NCBI GenBank assembly: GCA_016165875.1
Contig: JABBOT010000080.1
Coordinates: 9,530,172-9,594,171 of the forward strand
Direction of reading: 5' to 3'
From: Acanthopleura granulata
Taxonomy: Eukaryota; Mollusca; Polyplacophora; Chitonida; Chitonidae
DNA length: 64,000 nt
The notes under the pieces are model-generated. The model was not told the origin of the DNA. It saw only the letters and a list, made by a program, of their open reading frames with translations, and did no database searches. Both the position numbers and the translations under genes were made by a program. The first letter of the stretch is position 1, and the number at the start of each line of letters is the position of its first letter. This document shows, one piece after another, positions 58,568 through 64,000 of this stretch.

Positions 58568-58800
58568 ACTTCATCATGGTATGGAGGACAGTACAGTTGT
58601 ACTGAGGACTTCATTAGTGTATTGAGAACAACAATGGTGTACTGAGGACTTCATCAGTGTATTGAAGATAATATTATTGTACCGTTTACTTCATAGAGGT
58701 AGGACAGTATTGTTGTACCATTTACTTCATAGAGGTAGGGCAACATTGTACCGGTTACTTCATAGAGAAAAGACAGCATTGTTGTACTGGTTACTACTGC
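58568..58800. repeat. two further short tandem repeats
   Basis: Units around GTACTGAGGACTTCATCAGT (about three copies) and around TTTACTTCATAGAGGTAGGA (about three copies). Both share GTACTG/TTGTTGTAC text with the 39-bp array and may be its decayed edge. Confidence 0.75.
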
Positions 58801-59105
58801 ATATGTGAATGCTCTGATTACAGGTGTGATTTTTTGTTGCCCAAAGCTGTCCATGACAACAAGGTGACGTCAAGTCATTGGTAACTGACAGTGTTTGTGT
58901 CAACTGCTCGAGTTTGTCTCATTTCCTTACTGTCTATCTATCTGTCATGCGCTAATTGGAAGGTGTACATCATGACTGAAGGTTTAGGATGCTAGTGGAT
59001 AATACAGGGTGCCGTTTCTGTTTTGTTACCTTGTTGTTACTCCCAGATGGACCAAAGACCTGGCCTCTCATCAGGGATTATTGAAACTGACTTGTGTAGT
59101 TTTTA

Positions 59106-59366
59106 TGTATTTACTTATTTGATTTGTGTTTTACACCGTACTCAAGAATATTTCACTTATATTACGGCACCCAGCATTATGGTGAGAGGAAACCAGTCAG
59201 AACCCAGGGGAAACCCACGACCATCTGCAGGTTGCTGGCAGACCTTCCCACATAGAGAGGAAGCCAGCAAGAGCTGGACTTGAACTCACAGCGATTGCAT
59301 TGGTGGTGGGCTTCTGGGTCAGTATGCTCTGTTAGCACGCTCACCAACTAAGCCACAGACGTCCCC
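59106..59366 (-). mobile_element. tRNA-derived SINE (family A), full length
   Basis: ATTTACTTATTTGATTTGTG, TCAAGAATATTTCACTTATA, GGTTGCTGGCAGACCTTCCC, GACTTGAACTCACAGCGATT, TTAGCACGCTCACCAACTAA on plus. Confidence 0.9.
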
Positions 59367-60539
59367 ACCCCCCATACAGTTTTTACATGGAGTTGTAAGT
59401 GTTAGGGAGCGAGTCCTAACCAATTGATTAGAGGTGCTTGTGTTTTCAGTCACTCAAACAAGATGTGGGTTCAAACCCAGCCTTGGGCACAGAGGATTTA
59501 GTCGATTTTTCCCATCTGTTCTTTGGTTGTGGATCTGTGTGACAGTAAGCGGTTGACAACTCTCAAGAGGCTGATTGTGCAGTTTAACATTCGTTGAAAA
59601 CCACATCGTCCGCCAATGAATATATTGTGCATATTTATGCACCACATGGGGGAAAGATCATCAGTAACTTGCCAAAGATGGATAGTTTTTACACCAGGTT
59701 TGTTTTTTTTTTTAAAGTTTATGCATAGGTATTTAACTATCCCTTTGAGACCTATGAAGCTATTTCTGTTTGAATGATGAGTGACCCTGCTGTCACTGGG
59801 TGTGTGTTGGACATTATTAACGTGAAAGTCCCTTAAGTAGTGGGAGGGGGGAGATGAAGGTTTTACTTCCAGTCCTCAGGATTTGGCTACTTCAGGCTGC
59901 ACCTCTATATCTGGGTATGTGAGAAATCGCATATATCGTAATTACGTCCATTTTGTCCCTTATGACCAAATAACCAGATGACTTTTTTTGTTTGTCTTGA
60001 GCACTGATTTATTTTGTTTATTTATTTGATAAGTGTTTTGCCCCACACAGGCTGATACCATGTATGGAATGGTACAAGCCATAAAAATGATGATGTGAAT
60101 CATTTATTCCCCCACTGACCCCCCAAAATAATACCTCCTCCCCACTTTATGAACTAGAGCCCATGTCATTTTTGAGTGAAATCTCCTGGCTGCATCAAAT
60201 GACATTGTTGATGATTTTATTGCTGATGATTGTCAGCTGCCAAAGCACCAGAAGGCTACCAATTTCCTGTGGCCCTTGGTGTAACATGACCCCATCTGCC
60301 CATCGCTGAGGGCCTTTCTGGGTTTCCCAAGATTTCCAAGGCTTCCTAAAGCCTCATGAGATTTCCACCAGAAAACAGTCTAGACTGCTAATGATGCAGA
60401 TATAAGTGGACAAAAATCTTGAGCCCCATTTCACCGAAACGAGCTGTCGTTTTTGCTTCTTGTTTTCTCCACTGATAAACTTAACAGCAGACATACGCAC
60501 TGTACCTCCTGCTATAACCTGCAGATCTTTGTGGTGTCC

Positions 60540-60790
60540 TTCCACCATAAATGCCTCTCACTGTCCTATATGAAGTGAAATATTATTGAGTATGGTATAA
60601 AACTCCAATCAGCTCATGTTGGCTTCCTCTCCAGCAGTACATGGGAAAATCTGCCAGCAAACTGTGGATGGTGGAGAGTTTACCCCCCGGGCCCTGCCCG
60701 GTTTCCTCCCACCATAATGCTGGCCACTGTCATACTAGTGAAATATTCTTGAGTACGGCGCAAAACACCAATCAAATAAATAAATAAAAC
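60540..60790 (+). mobile_element. two partial SINEs (family A) back to back
   Basis: 60540-60610 has GAAGTGAAATATTATTGAGT and AAAACTCCAATCAG. 60611-60790 has AGCTCATGTTGGCTTCCTCT, GGGCCCTGCCCGGTTTCCTC and CAAAACACCAATCAAATAAA with an AAAT tail. Confidence 0.85.
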
Positions 60791-61489
60791 ACCAATCATA
60801 TGAGGGATATCCCAGATCAATCCCTAGTCGGGTGATTCCACAGAATATCTGTCCAATGAACCCAAGAAATGACGCCATGAATAGCTTGATTCCTCATAGT
60901 CACCAAGACACAAATCGTCGTCTTGTTGAAAATAATCAGTTTTATATGAATGTTGATACAAATGATGTAGGCATGTAATGTTGCTGTTGACAATCTTCTG
61001 CAGCAGTCAATTAATGCAGATGTTTGGTTAGTAAATCGTGCATAAAAAGCATTTTAGTCATGCGCAGATGATGTCATATTAACATCACACATACTACATG
61101 TTTTTACATGGCTCAGACTCTACATGTGGCTGATTTTGTTCACCTATTTAGGCCCCCCCAAAATATCACTTTGAATGAATTGTTTGTATTTAAAATACAC
61201 ATGATACAAACATAAAAATGAACTTCCCCAGATGCGACCTATATTTAAAAGCTTAGACTTTGTACAGAAACATGATAGTTAGATACATGTAGATCTCTGG
61301 AAATGTCAAAGTATTTGATACGTCCAGTTGTTGGAACCTGTGAAGACAACACACTCTGTCAGTATGTCTGATCTGAGTGCAATGGTGTCCCACAATTTGA
61401 CATCAAATTTGAGAATCACTCCTCAAATGTGTTTTTGAAAGTGACTCTTCCAACAGTGAGAGGCATCATTGTAACTACACTGTGTAACA

Positions 61490-61590
61490 GTGTACATCAT
61501 TTCAGCTATATTTTAATAAATTATTGTAACTACATGTACTTCATTGTAACTTCCAGGTACCTCATTGTAACTACAGTACATGTAACACTT
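61490..61590. repeat. short repeats of a CATTGTAACTACA motif
   Basis: CATTGTAACTACA-type text occurs four times between 61468 and 61580 at uneven spacing, mixed with TACATGTAC palindromic bits. Confidence 0.5.
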
Positions 61591-63034
61591 CTGGGGAGCC
61601 CATTATATAAATGGCACTTACGTTCTGGACAAACATTTTACATCAAACATTGTGATGCATTACCAGCATTTTCATTTCGATTAAAACCATTGGCACATTA
61701 AGAGCATTTTAAGATTTAAAGTTGATCATCCGTTACAAAATTGGCCAACTCAGATTTAAATTTTGTTACCAGAAGTGTGAGCTTAGCCCCCCCACCCCAC
61801 CCCACCCCCACCACATGTCAGATGTCTTATCATTGTCATTATGACATGTTAGCATTTGAAAAATTAAGATACATCTGGGGTTCAATCACGTATTTGTGTA
61901 TCCCAGGGCACATCTGTACATCACACCACACTTGCTACATAGCCTTCAGTCGTTTTAATTGCCCTGAGAACCACTATAGAAATGGCCACGATCGCCTCGA
62001 AACCTATATTAACAATTCAAAACATTTACTCTCTGATTATCATGATTGTAGCGCAAATTCGCAAAGACTGTGACATCCCACAAATAGCCAGGGACATGTT
62101 TCGCTCAATCAATTCCTATATCAATGGCCCATGTTAAAATATACGATGTCAAACATGTGACCTGTACAGTAAACGGTATAAAAAAAACAATTATACCCCC
62201 AAAAATGCAATTTCAGAGGCAAATAAATGTCATCAGGTGTTACTTTGGAGCTTCAACTGTTATGTTTCCAGTAGGATATCATCCCAGCACACTTCTGAAC
62301 TCCTTTCAAAGGTCAGCAGAGCTCTAAGAATCAGGCAAAACTCTGCAACTATATTATCATTAGGGAAGTTAAGGCTTGCAGAAAAACAGGTAGAGTAACT
62401 TGCAATGCTTTTGTTGCACGTGAAAAATAAGTTAGCACGGTAAGTCTTTGGAAGTTCAAATTGAATTGAATAGAGGCAACACTGCTGTGTTATCAAGTGG
62501 GGCAGTAATCAGCGTTATGGCCTGGTCCAGTTTCAGCTTCGTTCTACATAGCCAATAAAACCGATTTGCTGCGTGAATGAGTGTTTTTATTGTCTTCAAA
62601 TCACCCCATACTGTAGTGTTATATGCTAATTTACAAGAATTGCCTGCCGTTGAGACCACAGTTTAATGTACCATGTGTAATGACTAGCCTGGAAATGCAA
62701 CATTTCTGTCACCTATAAAATGCTCGTTGAGCCAAAAATGGATAGGACTTAATTAAATACAGTGTTAGTCAATAGAGGTGGTATTGGTCTCCCTTTTTGG
62801 AGCATTGTGTCAGTCTCTTCGGGTAAATAAACTTCAACAAGGGATGCATGAAAATGGTCCACACCATCACGTAAAGGCACAGAACAAACTTGCCGATTTG
62901 TCTGAATTTTTTGTCCGATTGTCATGCATTCCCATGAGATTTTGTCTACACCTAGAAAAAAAAGCCTGGAACAGACGGCCACCTTTTCCTGCTGTTCAAA
63001 TCAGCTGAACTAATAAGTTTCCAATATGAAAACA

Positions 63035-63175
63035 CGATGTATTTGACCTTAAATTGCAACCTTGACCAAGGGAGCTCTGTTGATCTTGGGAAGTTTTTTT
63101 CAGGTTTGTTTGGAAGGTAGGATGATACCCTGCTGGAAGTATACCTGTAAGTTTCATCACTTTTAGGGTGAAGTG
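63035..63175 (+). mobile_element. MITE-like element (family D), left part
   Basis: TATTTGACCTTAAATTGCAA, GGTTTGTTTGGAAGGTAGGA, TGTAAGTTTCATCAC. Confidence 0.65.
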
Positions 63176-63295
63176 TTCAGGGCTAATTCCTGGCATAAAG
63201 CACCATAGCAAAAACCCTAGAACAAAACACTATAGCAGACAAAATATGTAATAAACTATATCAAAGTATGGAAATATTTGTTCTCAAGCATAACT

Positions 63296-63640
63296 TAAGA
63301 AAGAACTAACCTGCTTGAAATAACGTATGCATCATCTGAAAGGCCATTTCATGCTGACTCTAAGGATTGTTGTCATTTTTTATGTTTCATTAGTGTTGAT
63401 GTGCTATGGTGGACTTTTTGGATCATATTGAACCAACTGAAGCACCTTGAACGATGTCACAGATTCCTTTTCGCTGCTGAACATTCTTTAATTGCTATAT
63501 GTTTCTGTTCTACATGAATATACTACATGTATTACTGGGACATCTGTGAAAAAAAAAATGTAATAAAAGACCATATATGGAATTAGCATGATGGGGCATC
63601 CTTAATTATCTAAAGGTGATCTGTTCCTTTCACCAAAAAA
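63296..63640. mobile_element. foldback element (family E)
   Basis: Left arm ATCATCTGAAAGGCCATTTC, ATGCTGACTCTAAGG; right arm AAAAGACCATATATGGAATT, AGCATG, then TTATCTAAAGGTGATCTGTT. Confidence 0.65.
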
Positions 63641-63740
63641 TGCACACCCCAAATAAAATTCTCAAGTATTTTTTTGAAATTATTTCATGAGGCATTTTTT
63701 TTTTTTTATTGTTTAAACAAGGTTTAAATTTCACTTTCAG

Positions 63741-63834
63741 CGTCATATTTCTGTGGACATAAGATACCGAATACAAGCATTGGCAACACTTCCTCATAGA
63801 CCTGTCTGCTTAAACGAATGAGCAGAGACTGAAG
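63741..63834 (+). other. possible non-coding exon
   Basis: Flanked by a good acceptor (AAATTTCACTTTCAG) and a strong donor (CTGAAG|GTAAGT). All three plus frames have stops, so it could only be a UTR or non-coding RNA exon, for instance a leader of a gene beyond the right edge. Signals alone are weak evidence. Confidence 0.25.
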
Positions 63835-64000
63835 GTAAGTGCTTGTAGCTATTTGTTGTAAGGACTTTTATATTATCCTAGCTGTATGGCCATATATCAT
63901 AAATCAAATGATACTTCAATTTTCACAGGGAAAAAAAAAGTTCCATGACTTCTCAAGTAGGTGTTTTTGCTCTTAAGGGGACAATGAAGCTTCAAGAGTT

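Overview
The window is eukaryotic nuclear DNA from an invertebrate. It is AT-rich and intron-dense, with small exons, GT-AG splice sites, many tRNA-derived SINEs and many minisatellites. The SINE type (tRNA-like head, an internal block containing GGAAACCGGGCAGAGCCC, an AAATAAAT-type tail) looks like elements common in molluscs, so a mollusc or another lophotrochozoan is the best guess. That guess rests on memory of the repeat type, not on a search.

Two genes are clear. On the minus strand, about 33.7 kb (47475 down to 13810) is taken up by an ATP-dependent 5-oxoprolinase gene (OPLAH). I placed 33 coding exons; reading frame and splice phase agree across all of them as far as exon 32. One further exon, expected between 23545 and 13977, was not found. 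On the plus strand, 48767-50704 holds the complete three-exon gene for the RNA exosome ring subunit EXOSC4/RRP41 (245 residues) with a poly(A) signal. The two genes are head to head, with 1.3 kb between start codons. OPLAH and EXOSC4 are also head-to-head neighbours in the human genome (8q24.3, established knowledge), so this looks like an ancient linked pair.

Layout: 1-13.6 kb is gene-poor, with SINE copies, a 30-bp degenerate array (7.5-8.0 kb) and a decayed THAP zinc-finger fragment (8.6-8.86 kb). 13.8-47.5 kb is OPLAH. Its last visible intron (13978-23544) is packed with tandem repeats (122-bp x3, 44-bp x about 35, 91-bp x about 13). 47.5-48.77 kb is the shared upstream region, with a short-unit array at 48.1-48.4 kb. 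48.77-50.76 kb is EXOSC4. 50.8-64 kb is repeat-rich and shows no recognised protein gene: foldback elements, a roughly 0.54-kb tandem duplication at 55.6-56.65 kb, a 39-bp minisatellite at 57.34-58.43 kb that is open in several frames on both strands, more SINEs, and a possible non-coding exon near the right edge.

The two genes do unrelated housekeeping work: OPLAH in the gamma-glutamyl (glutathione) cycle in the cytosol, EXOSC4 in 3'-5' RNA processing. I see no prokaryotic-type system, CRISPR array, virus or toxin locus. The points most worth a second look are the conserved gene pair, the missing OPLAH exon inside a satellite-filled intron, two GC-AG introns, a MITE-like family that repeatedly sits next to OPLAH splice donors, and the higher-order structure of the minisatellites.
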